Below are positions 18,306 through 26,021 of a DNA stretch of 64,000 nucleotides, piece by piece; position 1 is the stretch's first letter, and each line of letters opens with the position of its first letter. This DNA is from Streptoalloteichus tenebrarius (GTDB lineage Bacteria > Actinomycetota > Actinomycetes > Mycobacteriales > Pseudonocardiaceae), in assembly GCF_024171885.1 (NCBI RefSeq), contig NZ_JAMTCP010000027.1:25780-89779 (forward strand), read 5' to 3'. Under the pieces are notes generated by a model, which saw only the letters and a list, made by a program, of their open reading frames with translations, ran no database searches and was not told the origin of the DNA. A program made the translations under genes and the position numbers.

Positions 18306-20258
18306 CTACTTGGACAGTCCGTTGTGGACAGCGGTCATCAGCTCGCCCTCGGCGGTGTCGCCGTCGAGCGACCAGATCATCGCGCCGCCCAGCCCCTCGT
18401 CCCTGGCGTAGCGGGCCTTGCGGGTCAACTCGATCGGGTCGTCGTAGGTCCAGAACGTGGTCCCGTTGAACAGCCACGCGTGCCCGGACGCCTCGTCCCG
18501 GTGGAGCTTGTAGCCCTGGCCGAGCAGGTTCTTGAGCTTCTTGTAGTCGTCGATGCCCTTCTCGTAGGTGCCCGGCGCGCCGTCGGTCGCGCTCTGGAAC
18601 AGACCGTTGTTGGCGTTGGTGACGCCGGTCCAGCCACGGCCGTAGAACGGCACGCCCAGCACCAGCTCGCCCTTCGGGGCGCCCTTGCCCGTGTAGGCCT
18701 TGATCGTCGTCTCGATGCTGAACTGCCGCGCGGGCGGCGACGGGTCGCCGGGCACCACCCGGATCGCCGACTGGTGGTTGGTCGTCTTCTCCCACGCGCC
18801 GTGCAGGTCGTAGCCCTGGACGGTGCCGAAGTCGAGGTAGTCGAAGATCTTCGGCACCTCGAAGCCGGCCTCGATCTTCGCCGGGTCGGCCGGCAGGAAC
18901 GCGGTCAGCTCGAACTTCCGGCCCACCTGGGCGCCGTAGGCGTCGAGCTGGCGCCGGAACTCGGCCAGCAGCAGGGTGAAGTTCTGCTTGTCCTCCGGGC
19001 GGATGACGTTGCCCACCTCGCCCTCGGAGCCCGGCCACTCCCAGTCGATGTCGATGCCGTCGAAGATCCCGGCGGCCACGCCGGGCCCGCCCTGCGGCTC
19101 GCCGCCGATCTTCGGCAGGTTGCCCTTGATGAACAGGTCCAGGCAGCTCGAGACGAACGCCTTGCGCGAGGCGTCGGTCAGCGCGGCGTTGGAGAAGTAC
19201 TTCGACCAGGTCCAGCCGCCGAGCGAGAGGTTCACCTTCAGGTTCGGGTGCTTGGCCTTCAGCTTCCTGATCTGGTTGAAGTTGCCGGCCAACGGCTGGT
19301 CGTAGGTGTCGCCGACGCCGTCGACGGACTCGGCGGCGTTGTAGCGCCGCTGGTAGTCGGCCCAGGCGTCGCCCTGGCCGGCCTGGTTGACCACGAAGCA
19401 CCGGCCGTCCTGGCTGACGTTGCCGAACGCGTAGTTGATGTGCGTCAGCTTGGCGGCCGTGCCCGAGGTCTCCAGGTTCTTGACCAGGTAGCCCCGGTCG
19501 TAGACGCCCCACTGGGTGAAGTAGCCGACCTTGCGCTGCCCGCCGGGGCCGGGGTCGCCGCCACCGCCGTCGGTCGTGCTGACCGTGACCGGCTTGCTGG
19601 GCGCGGAGACGTTGCCCGCCGCGTCACGCGCCCGGACGGTGAAGGTGTAGGCGGTCTTGGGCGCCAGACCGGACACGGTGAACGAGGTCCGCGCCGTGGT
19701 GCCGACCCTGGTCTCGCCCTGGTACACGTCGTACCCGGTGACCGTGACGTTGTCGGTGGCCGCGTCCCACGCCAGGTCGACGCTGGAGGCGGTGGCGCCG
19801 GCGCCGCGCAGGTTGCCGGGGGCGCTGGGCGCCTGGGTGTCGGGCTCGCCGGGCGAGCCGTCGCACGGGGCGCCGTTGACCGTGCAGGTCACGGGGGCGG
19901 CGAAGGCGCCGGAGTAGGACACGCCGAAGCCGAAGCTCACCTGGGCGCCGGGGGCGACCGAGCCGTTCCAACCCACGTTGCGGACGGTGACCTTCTGGCC
20001 GGAGACGGTGTGGCTGCCCTCCCACAGCGAGGACAGGCGCTGGCCGGCGGCCAGCTCGAACTCGACGGTCCAGCCGGTCAGCGCCGTGGCGCCGCCGTTC
20101 TTGATCGTGTACTTGGCCTCGTAGCCGGTCCCCCAGTCGCTGGTCTTGGTGAAGGTCGCGGTGACGCCACCGGCGCCGTGGGCCGGCGGGCCCGCGACAC
20201 CGAGCGCGACGAGCAGCGCCGCGAGGACCACGGTGAACTGCCATCGACGACGTGGCAT
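18306..20258 (-). CDS. Secreted chitinase: CBM2 - fibronectin III - GH18
   Basis: A 650-residue extracellular endochitinase. It has a basic N-terminus and signal peptide ending near AHGAGG (~residue 29). A family 2 carbohydrate-binding module (about 30-130: TGWTVEFELAAGQ, WNGSVAPGAQVSFGFG) is followed by a fibronectin type III domain (about 145-232) and a Gly/Pro linker. The GH18 catalytic domain then runs to the end, with the DGIDIDWE motif at residues 400-407, where E407 is the catalytic acid. SLGGWTWSKYF and GVPFYGRGW are further GH18 landmarks. The ATG at 20258 has an AAGGAGT ribosome site; a longer frame upstream is not credible. A DasR-like operator lies next to the promoter, so induction by chito-oligosaccharides or N-acetylglucosamine is likely. 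Confidence 0.95.
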   Translation of the reverse strand: MPRRRWQFTVVLAALLVALGVAGPPAHGAGGVTATFTKTSDWGTGYEAKYTIKNGGATALTGWTVEFELAAGQRLSSLWEGSHTVSGQKVTVRNVGWNGSVAPGAQVSFGFGVSYSGAFAAPVTCTVNGAPCDGSPGEPDTQAPSAPGNLRGAGATASSVDLAWDAATDNVTVTGYDVYQGETRVGTTARTSFTVSGLAPKTAYTFTVRARDAAGNVSAPSKPVTVSTTDGGGGDPGPGGQRKVGYFTQWGVYDRGYLVKNLETSGTAAKLTHINYAFGNVSQDGRCFVVNQAGQGDAWADYQRRYNAAESVDGVGDTYDQPLAGNFNQIRKLKAKHPNLKVNLSLGGWTWSKYFSNAALTDASRKAFVSSCLDLFIKGNLPKIGGEPQGGPGVAAGIFDGIDIDWEWPGSEGEVGNVIRPEDKQNFTLLLAEFRRQLDAYGAQVGRKFELTAFLPADPAKIEAGFEVPKIFDYLDFGTVQGYDLHGAWEKTTNHQSAIRVVPGDPSPPARQFSIETTIKAYTGKGAPKGELVLGVPFYGRGWTGVTNANNGLFQSATDGAPGTYEKGIDDYKKLKNLLGQGYKLHRDEASGHAWLFNGTTFWTYDDPIELTRKARYARDEGLGGAMIWSLDGDTAEGELMTAVHNGLSK

Positions 20259-20329
20259 GGGTACTCCTTCGGTGCAGGGTGGCCGGGTGCTACCCGGTTG
20301 GGGGACAAGATGTGCCCCACCCCACACCC

Positions 20330-20349
20330 CGTCAAGGGTCTAGACCATT
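20330..20349. promoter_or_regulatory. DasR-responsive-like element overlapping the chitinase promoter
   Basis: The 16-bp element at 20334-20349 has the perfect core GGTCTAGACC and matches the Streptomyces dre consensus (ACTGGTCTAGACCACT) at 13 positions. It abuts a TTGACG -35 box (20330-20335, minus strand) pointing at the chitinase gene. DasR is the GntR-family repressor of chitin and aminosugar genes. Confidence 0.78.
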
Positions 20350-20859
20350 GGGTCACCCGAACGGCCTAGAACGGGATCGGGTCATCGGGACCTGTTCACC
20401 GGAACCCGACAACCTCGGCCCCGATTTCCCTTGCGCCACCAGGAAAAGGCGAGTAGAGGCGCGAACTCTGTTCGACACCGGAACAAGATCGGCCAACGCG
20501 ATGGGAGCTTCCGCCGTCCCACACGGGAAACGACACGCTCGCGAACGCGGACGTGATGACGGGGTTCTCGGCGTCGCCGGCGTTCGCCTCTCCCCCACGC
20601 GAGATATCTGTCCTTTGTGGACTCCCGGGGCGGTTTCTTCTTCCGTGACACGGAGATCGCTCCACTGAGGGTTCGGGTGCGACGGCCGCCCCGAACGGCG
20701 ACGGCGTCCCGGAGCGCAGGGGAGCCAGCCTCTCCAGCGGCGCCACCCCACCCGCCGACAGTCACTCTCCGTAGCGGTCATTCTTCGCGGCGAGCGCCTT
20801 CGGGTGTAGCGCGCGGAACCCGCTGAGTCGAGGAGGTTCACGCCCGATCTGTCAAACGG

Positions 20860-20897
20860 CTATCCACAGGCGCCCGGCGTGTCGCGAGTTATCCACA
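20860..20897 (+). promoter_or_regulatory. Pair of DnaA-box-like sequences
   Basis: CTATCCACA at 20860-20868 and TTATCCACA at 20889-20897 lie in the same orientation, 29 bp apart. The second matches the classical DnaA box TTATCCACA exactly. They lie just upstream of a promoter at 20915-20942. There is no AT-rich unwinding region or dnaA gene here, so this is not an origin. Confidence 0.6.
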
Positions 20898-20914
20898 GCT
20901 CTGCGTTGTCGGCT

Positions 20915-20942
20915 TTGACGCTGCGTGACCGGCCGATAGGCT
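20915..20942 (+). promoter_or_regulatory. Sigma70-type promoter downstream of the DnaA boxes
   Basis: TTGACG (20915-20920) and TAGGCT (20937-20942) are separated by 16 bp. They point to the right, towards the short open frame at 21004. This is among the best -35/-10 pairs in the window. Confidence 0.55.
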
Positions 20943-21003
20943 GGTGCAGGGGCGCCCCCCAGGGCGGGTGGGGGCTGACCAGGGGAAAGGCGCTGGGGAG
21001 AGT

Positions 21004-21123
21004 GTGACCCGGCTGGAGGGGAGCGCCCTGGTCGCCGGGATCGCTCTGGAAGGTGGCCCCGGGGAGGTCCGCCGCCGTTTTGTCCCTCCCCGGGGGAATC
21101 CCACGGTCTTCGCTCGGGCGTGA
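21004..21123 (+). CDS. Possible 39-residue small protein
   Basis: A short open frame starting with GTG, behind a GGGGAGA ribosome-site-like sequence 3 nt upstream. It encodes VTRLEGSALVAGIALEGG and continues with a basic, Pro-containing tail to a TGA at 21121-21123. Codon third positions are moderately GC-rich. It lies about 55 bp downstream of a good promoter and just before a DasR-like site. I recognise no family. It could be a genuine small gene, a leader peptide or chance; I list it mainly because promoter and ribosome site are in register. Confidence 0.25.
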   Translation: MTRLEGSALVAGIALEGGPGEVRRRFVPPRGNPTVFARA

Positions 21124-21129
21124 TCAGGT

Positions 21130-21145
21130 CAAGGTCTAGACCAAA
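21130..21145. promoter_or_regulatory. Second DasR-responsive-like element
   Basis: Contains the same perfect core GGTCTAGACC (21133-21142) as the chitinase operator, with A-rich flanks. No chitin or aminosugar gene is adjacent: the next annotated starts are far away (21372 is the 3' end of the HxlR gene). It may be an auxiliary site, a decoy, or a relic. Confidence 0.55.
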
Positions 21146-21372
21146 CTATGCCCTGTTCGGCCTCATAACACCTGGTCATAGCGGGTCGCACCGAAACAGG
21201 TCAGCGGAGTGCCTCCCCCCGCCCGTCGGCGCCGCTCAGGCCGCCGTCCACCGGGCCGTCCCCAGGGTCGCCACAGGGCCACAGGGCTGTTCACCCCGCG
21301 ATCGCCGGGCTTCTCGCCTTGCCGTTCACCGGGCCGTCCTCCTGGCCGTCCTCCCGGCCGCCCACCTGGCCC

Positions 21373-22011
21373 TCACCGGGGCCGGAGCAGGGCCTCCAGC
21401 CTGGCCACCGCCGCCGGATCGCCCTCGACCCGCAGCAGGCCCGCCGCCGTCGCCTCCGCGCGGCTCGTCCGCCGCGCGCCGAGCCGGACGAAGGTCAGCG
21501 GGTCGCAGACGTACCGGACGGCGGGGTCGGCGACCTCGCCCTCCTCCACCCGCACACCGTCCGGTCCGGCGAGCACGCGCACCGGCAGGTCGCCGACGAC
21601 GAACTGGTAGGACTCCGGCCGGTCCGGCCAGCGCCCCCGCTCGACCAGCGCGGACAGCCCCAGCACCGCCCACCGGGGGCGGAACTCGGCGTCGTCCGGC
21701 ACCTCGGGCCGCAGGGCGAGGCCGAACCGGGCGAGCGCGTGGACGACCTCGCGCAGGCCCTCGCCGCGCTCGGTCAGCCGGTAGGGCGCGCGGGGCCCGT
21801 CGCCGTCCCTGTCCACCAGCCCGGCGGCCTCCAGCGTCCGCAGTCGCTCGGCGAGCAGGTTGGTGCCGATGCCGGGCAGGTCGGCGAGCAGGTCGTTGTA
21901 GCGCCGCGACCCGAGCAGCAGTTCCCGGACGACGAGCAACGTCCAGCGGTCGCCCACCAGGTCGAGCGCGTGCGCGAGCCCGCAGACCTGCCCGTAGCTG
22001 CGCTTGGCCAT
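21373..22011 (-). CDS. HxlR-family transcriptional regulator with a C-terminal SCP2-like domain
   Basis: A 212-residue protein. The first ~95 residues are an HxlR winged helix: CGLAHALDLVGDRWTLLVVRELL, then GSRRYNDLLADLPGIGTNLLAERLRTLEAAGLV. The C-terminal ~100 residues resemble the sterol-carrier-like domain often fused to actinobacterial HxlR proteins and may bind a hydrophobic ligand. The ATG at 22011 has an AAGGGG ribosome site; GTGs at 22014 and 22017 are in frame just upstream. No obvious divergent target lies next to it (upp is in the same orientation upstream), so its regulon is unclear. Confidence 0.85.
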   Translation of the reverse strand: MAKRSYGQVCGLAHALDLVGDRWTLLVVRELLLGSRRYNDLLADLPGIGTNLLAERLRTLEAAGLVDRDGDGPRAPYRLTERGEGLREVVHALARFGLALRPEVPDDAEFRPRWAVLGLSALVERGRWPDRPESYQFVVGDLPVRVLAGPDGVRVEEGEVADPAVRYVCDPLTFVRLGARRTSRAEATAAGLLRVEGDPAAVARLEALLRPR

Positions 22012-22130
22012 CACCACCCCTTGACGTGGTCGCGACCGGGACCGAAGATCACCGCGATCACTACATCTTTTTCAAGCTTAGCGAGTCGGAGGTCGTGCCC
22101 GGTGCGTCGCCGCAGGACCCCCCGAACGCG

Positions 22131-22167
22131 CGTGTCCCGGGAGAACCTGGGTTCTCACCGGGACACG
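22131..22167 (-). terminator. Terminator after upp
   Basis: A 10-bp stem CGTGTCCCGG/CCGGGACACG (22131-22140/22158-22167) is continued by a 7-bp inner stem GAGAACC/GGTTCTC around a 2-nt loop, with one bulged A. It lies 18 bp beyond the upp stop on the minus strand. Confidence 0.85.
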
Positions 22168-22185
22168 GCTGGTCGGGAGGGCGGC

Positions 22186-22809
22186 TCAGACCGAGCCGTA
22201 CTGGCGATCCCCGGCGTCGCCGAGGCCCGGCACGATGTATCCGGAGTCGTTGAGCCGTTCGTCGACGCTCGCGGTCACCACACGCACCGGCAGACCGGAC
22301 TCCTCCAGGAGCCGGATGCCCTCGGGCGCGGCCAGCGCCACGACGGCGGTCACGTCGGTCGCGCCCCGGTTGGCCAGCAACCGGATCGTGTGGACCATCG
22401 AGCCGCCCGTCGCCAGCATCGGGTCCAGCACGAGCACCGGGCGGTCGGACAGGTCCTCGGGGAGCGACTCCATGTAGGGCGTCGGCTGGAGGGTCTCCTC
22501 GTCCCTGGCCAGGCCGACGAAGCCCATCTGCGCGTCCGGGATGAGCTTGTGCGCCTGGTCGGCCATGCCCAGCCCGGCCCGCAGCACCGGCACCAGCAGC
22601 GGCGGGTTGGCCAGCGCGTAGCCGTCCGTGCGGGCGACCGGGGTGTGGATGCGCTCGATCCGCACGGGCGCGTCCCGCATCGCCTCGTAGATGAGCATCA
22701 CGGTCAGCTCCTGGAGGGCCGCGCGGAACGCGGCGCTGTCCGTGCGGGCGTCCCGCATGGTGGTCAGCCGCGCCCTGGCCAGCGGGTGTTCGACGACGAG
22801 CACGTCCAT
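22186..22809 (-). CDS. upp: Uracil phosphoribosyltransferase
   Basis: Converts uracil and PRPP to UMP, recovering the base released by thymidine/uridine phosphorolysis. The 207-residue chain has the type I phosphoribosyltransferase signature [14 protein letters not shown] (about residues 125-138) and the UPRT C-terminal uracil-binding loop [16 protein letters not shown]. The ATG at 22809 is 8 nt after a TACCGT box (22818-22823, minus strand) and has no ribosome site, so the mRNA is probably leaderless. It has the same place in the mycobacterial order (after deoD-pmmB, Rv3309c). It is divergent from the mycothiol-dependent isomerase-like gene. Confidence 0.96.
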   Translation of the reverse strand: MDVLVVEHPLARARLTTMRDARTDSAAFRAALQELTVMLIYEAMRDAPVRIERIHTPVARTDGYALANPPLLVPVLRAGLGMADQAHKLIPDAQMGFVGLARDEETLQPTPYMESLPEDLSDRPVLVLDPMLATGGSMVHTIRLLANRGATDVTAVVALAAPEGIRLLEESGLPVRVVTASVDERLNDSGYIVPGLGDAGDRQYGSV

Positions 22810-22840
22810 GGCCGAGAACGGTAACCGGAAGGGGCACGTC

Positions 22841-23500
22841 TTGTACGAATCGATCTACCGCCAGGCCCGCGAACGCGTGACCGAGATCGCGCGCGGCCTC
22901 GGCGACGACGAGCTGGGCCGCACCGTGCCCGCCTGTCCTGAGTGGACGGTGCGCGAGATGCTGGCCCACGTGGTCGGCGTGGCGGCCGACGTCGTGAACC
23001 AGCGCATGGACGGCGCGCCGGGACCGGAGTGGACGGTCAGGCAGGTGGAGGAGCGGCGGGACCGGTCCGTGGCCGAGGACCTCGCCGAGTGGGCCGGCTA
23101 CGCGGAGCGCGCCGAGGCGACCCTCGCGGCCAACCCCCGGATCCCGCTGCTGGCCCACGACCTGGTCCAGCACGAGGGCGACCTGCTGGGCGCCCTCGGC
23201 CGCGGCCGGCCGCCCCGCGAGGCGTGGTCCCCGCTGCTGGACAACACCCTCGCCGGCCTGGCCAGGCGGCCCGAGCTGCCGGGAGCGCTCGTCCTGGCGA
23301 CCACCGACGGGCGCCGCGTCGTCGGCGCCGGCGACCCGGTGGCGGAGCTGGAGGTCGACGGCTACGAGCTGTACCGGGCCGTGTTCGGCCGGCGCAGCCG
23401 GGCCCAGATGGCGGCATGGGCGTGGTCGGGCGACCCCGCCGCGTTCCTCGACCTGATCCCGGTCTTCCCGCCCCGCGAGGACGATCTCGTGGAGGTCTGA
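22841..23500 (+). CDS. Mycothiol-dependent maleylpyruvate isomerase-type protein (DinB-like fold)
   Basis: A 219-residue protein of the TIGR03083/MDMPI N-terminal family, four-helix metal-binding proteins that use mycothiol as cofactor. The pattern [25 protein letters not shown] near residue 30 and [17 protein letters not shown] near residue 110 supply the expected His/Glu metal ligands. The TTG at 22841 is preferred: it has a GGAAGGGG ribosome site, whereas the in-frame ATG at 22808 would overlap the divergent upp start codon. The substrate is unknown; most family members are not true maleylpyruvate isomerases. Confidence 0.8.
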   Translation: MYESIYRQARERVTEIARGLGDDELGRTVPACPEWTVREMLAHVVGVAADVVNQRMDGAPGPEWTVRQVEERRDRSVAEDLAEWAGYAERAEATLAANPRIPLLAHDLVQHEGDLLGALGRGRPPREAWSPLLDNTLAGLARRPELPGALVLATTDGRRVVGAGDPVAELEVDGYELYRAVFGRRSRAQMAAWAWSGDPAAFLDLIPVFPPREDDLVEV

Positions 23501-23538
23501 GCGCCCGCTCGGCGGGCGGCGGGGCCCGGTCGGCGGCC

Positions 23539-23544
23539 TAGACT
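23539..23544 (+). promoter_or_regulatory. -10 box of a leaderless promoter for deoC
   Basis: TAGACT ends 7 nt before the deoC ATG at 23552. No ribosome site is visible. It would drive the deoC-ALDH-ALDH-like unit. Confidence 0.55.
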
Positions 23545-23551
23545 CACCGAC

Positions 23552-24556
23552 ATGGGTGTCCCGTCCACAACGGCGTCGGCGGTGTCGACGGCGTCGGCGG
23601 GGGCGGTCAGCGCGACGCTGCCCGCCCACCTCGCCGACGCCGTCCGCGACGACGCCGCGTTGCGTCGCTTCCTGCACGGCCTGCCCGGCGTCGACCAGGT
23701 CGGCCTCGAGCAGCGCGCCGCCGGCCTGGCCACGCGCAGCATCAAGAAGGCCGCGAAGCTGTGGGCGATCGACACGGCGATCCGCATGGTCGACCTCACG
23801 ACGCTGGAGGGCGCCGACACCCCCGGCAAGGTGCGGTCGCTGTGCGCCAAGGCGCGGCGCCCCGACCCCGAGCGCCCGGACGTGCCGCGCGTCGCCGCGG
23901 TGTGCGTGTACCCCGACCTGGTCGAGGTCGCCGTCGCCGAGCTGGCCGGCACCGGGGTCGGCGTGGCCAGCGTGGCGACCGCGTTCCCGTCGGGCCGCTC
24001 GTCCCGGGCGGTGAAGCTGGCCGACACGCGGCTGGCCGTCGAGGCCGGCGCGAGCGAGGTCGACATGGTGATCGACAGGGGCGCGTTCCTGTCCGGCCGC
24101 TACGGCGAGGTCTTCGAGGAGATCGTCGCCGTGAGGGAGGCCTGCGGCGAGGCGCACCTGAAGGTGATCCTGGAGACCGGGGAGCTGGCCACCTACGACA
24201 ACGTGCGCCGCGCCTCCTGGCTGGCGCTGTTGGCCGGCGCGGACTTCATCAAGACCTCCACCGGCAAGGTCTCGCCCGCCGCGACGCTGCCGGTGACCCA
24301 CCTGATGCTCGGCGCGGTCAGGGACTGGCACGCCCAGACCGGGGAGGCGCGCGGGGTCAAGCCGGCCGGCGGCATCCGCACGACCAAGGACGCCGTCCGC
24401 TACCTGGTGGCCGTGCACGAGGTCGCCGGGCCGAGGTGGCTCGACCCGCACCTGTTCCGGTTCGGCGCCTCCAGCCTGCTCAACGACCTGTTGATGCAGC
24501 GGCGCACCCAGCTCGACGGCCACTACAGCGGCCCGGACTACGTGACGGTGGACTGA
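23552..24556 (+). CDS. deoC: Deoxyribose-phosphate aldolase
   Basis: Splits 2-deoxyribose 5-phosphate into glyceraldehyde 3-phosphate and acetaldehyde. The 334-residue protein is a class I aldolase with the Schiff-base lysine in ADFIKTSTGK and the proton-relay lysine in GVKPAGGIRT; VCVYPDLVEVA is a further DeoC landmark. An N-terminal extension of ~60 residues precedes the barrel. It is the first gene of a tight unit: the aldehyde dehydrogenase starts one base after its stop. That arrangement suggests immediate oxidation of the toxic acetaldehyde product. Confidence 0.95.
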   Translation: MGVPSTTASAVSTASAGAVSATLPAHLADAVRDDAALRRFLHGLPGVDQVGLEQRAAGLATRSIKKAAKLWAIDTAIRMVDLTTLEGADTPGKVRSLCAKARRPDPERPDVPRVAAVCVYPDLVEVAVAELAGTGVGVASVATAFPSGRSSRAVKLADTRLAVEAGASEVDMVIDRGAFLSGRYGEVFEEIVAVREACGEAHLKVILETGELATYDNVRRASWLALLAGADFIKTSTGKVSPAATLPVTHLMLGAVRDWHAQTGEARGVKPAGGIRTTKDAVRYLVAVHEVAGPRWLDPHLFRFGASSLLNDLLMQRRTQLDGHYSGPDYVTVD

Positions 24557-24557
24557 G

Positions 24558-26021
24558 ATGACGAGCAACGACGTCTGGGAGTACGCGCCCGCGCCGGAGT
24601 CGCGCGAGATCGCCAACCTCAAGCCGAGCTACCGGATGTTCGTCGACGGCGAGTTCGTCGACGGCGCCGGCGAGCCGCTGAAGTCGATCAATCCGGCCAC
24701 CGAGGAGGTGCTCGCCGAGGTCTCCACCGCTGCTCCGTCCGATGTGGACCGTGCGGTGCAGGCGGCGCGGCGCGCCTACGACGAGGTGTGGGGCCGGATG
24801 CCCGGCCGCGAGCGCGCCAAGTACCTGTTCCGCGTCGCGCGGCTGATCCAGGAGCGCGGCAGGGAACTGGCCGTGCTGGAGACGCTGGACAACGGCAAGC
24901 CCATCAAGGAGTCGCGGGACGTCGACGTGCCGACGGCGGCGGCGCACTTCTTCCACCACGCCGGCTGGGCGGACAAACTCGCCCACGCCGGGTACGGGCC
25001 GGACCCGCGCCCGATCGGCGTGGCCGGCCAGGTCATCCCGTGGAACTTCCCGCTGCTGATGGCCGCGTGGAAGATCGCGCCCGCCCTGGCGTGCGGCAAC
25101 ACCGTGGTGCTCAAGCCGGCCGAGACCACGCCGCTGACGGCGCTGGTGCTCGGCGAGATCCTCCAGCAGGCGGAGCTGCCGCCGGGCGTGGTGAACATCG
25201 TGCCGGGCGCCGGCGACGTGGGCGCGCGGCTGGTGCGGCACGAGGGGATCGACAAGGTCGCCTTCACCGGCTCCACCGAGGTGGGCAAGGAGATCCAGCG
25301 CGCGGTCGCCGGCACCGGCAGGCGCCTCACGTTGGAGCTGGGCGGCAAGGCCGCCAACGTCGTGTTCGACGACGCCCCGCTGGACCAGGCGGTCGAGGGC
25401 ATCGTCAACGGGATCTTCTTCAACCAGGGCCACGTCTGCTGCGCCGGCTCACGCCTGCTCGTGCAGGAGTCGATCGCCGAGGAGCTGCTGGACCGGTTGC
25501 GGCAGCGGGTCGCCACGCTGCGGCTGGGCGACCCGCTGGACAAGAACACCGACGTGGGCGCGATCAACTCGCGGGCGCAGCTCGAGAAGATCCGCGAGCT
25601 GGCCGACGCGGGCGACGCCGAGGGCGCGCAGCGCTGGACCAGCCCGTGCCCGGTGCCGGAGAAGGGTTTCTTCTTCGCCCCCACCGTGTTCTCCAACGTG
25701 CACCAGGCGATGCGCATCGCCCGCGAGGAGATCTTCGGCCCTGTGCTGTCGGTGCTCACCTTCCGCACCCCGGACGAGGCGGTCGCCAAGGCCAACAACA
25801 CGCCGTACGGCCTGTCCGCCGGGATCTGGACCGAGAAGGGCTCGCGGATCCTGTGGATGGCGCAGCGGATGCGCGCCGGCGTGGTGTGGGCCAACACGTT
25901 CAACCGCTTCGATCCCACCGCGCCGTTCGGCGGGTACCAGGAGTCGGGCTTCGGCCGCGAGGGCGGTCGTGCCGGTCTGGCGGCCTACCTGGCCACCGGT
26001 GACGAGGGGACCGGGAACTGA
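24558..26021 (+). CDS. Aldehyde dehydrogenase (complete catalytic chain)
   Basis: A 487-residue NAD(P)-dependent aldehyde dehydrogenase. Cofactor-binding motifs are VIPWNFPLLMAAWKIAPAL and FTGSTEVGKEI, the general-base Glu lies in LELGGKAANVVF (~residue 260), and the catalytic Cys in NQGHVCCAGSRLLV (~residue 294). The C-terminal oligomerisation tail is intact. One base separates it from deoC, and it overlaps the following truncated homologue by one base (TGATG), so all three are probably translated together. Oxidising the acetaldehyde released by DeoC is the natural inference. The two-gene arrangement resembles a split form of the ALDH16 family. Confidence 0.92.
   Translation: MTSNDVWEYAPAPESREIANLKPSYRMFVDGEFVDGAGEPLKSINPATEEVLAEVSTAAPSDVDRAVQAARRAYDEVWGRMPGRERAKYLFRVARLIQERGRELAVLETLDNGKPIKESRDVDVPTAAAHFFHHAGWADKLAHAGYGPDPRPIGVAGQVIPWNFPLLMAAWKIAPALACGNTVVLKPAETTPLTALVLGEILQQAELPPGVVNIVPGAGDVGARLVRHEGIDKVAFTGSTEVGKEIQRAVAGTGRRLTLELGGKAANVVFDDAPLDQAVEGIVNGIFFNQGHVCCAGSRLLVQESIAEELLDRLRQRVATLRLGDPLDKNTDVGAINSRAQLEKIRELADAGDAEGAQRWTSPCPVPEKGFFFAPTVFSNVHQAMRIAREEIFGPVLSVLTFRTPDEAVAKANNTPYGLSAGIWTEKGSRILWMAQRMRAGVVWANTFNRFDPTAPFGGYQESGFGREGGRAGLAAYLATGDEGTGN

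Larger units (their letters stand above)
20351..21372. other. Gene-poor 1-kb region between the chitinase and HxlR genes
   Basis: No frame here shows the strong third-position GC bias of the neighbours, and the base composition is lower in GC. It contains a hairpin GTTCGGG/CCCGAAC (20671-20677/20690-20696), two DnaA-box-like sequences, a good promoter, one short open frame (21004-21123) and a second DasR-like site. It could hold a small RNA or a decayed gene; I cannot decide from sequence alone. Confidence 0.6.

Noticed and set aside
20353..20841. Overlapping 115-160 codon frames on the minus strand in the gene-poor region
   Set aside because: Three mutually exclusive frames with similar length and no third-position GC preference; sequences are Arg/Ser-rich without motifs.
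20860..20897. Replication origin
   Set aside because: Only two DnaA-box-like sequences, no dense cluster, no AT-rich unwinding element and no dnaA/dnaN neighbours.
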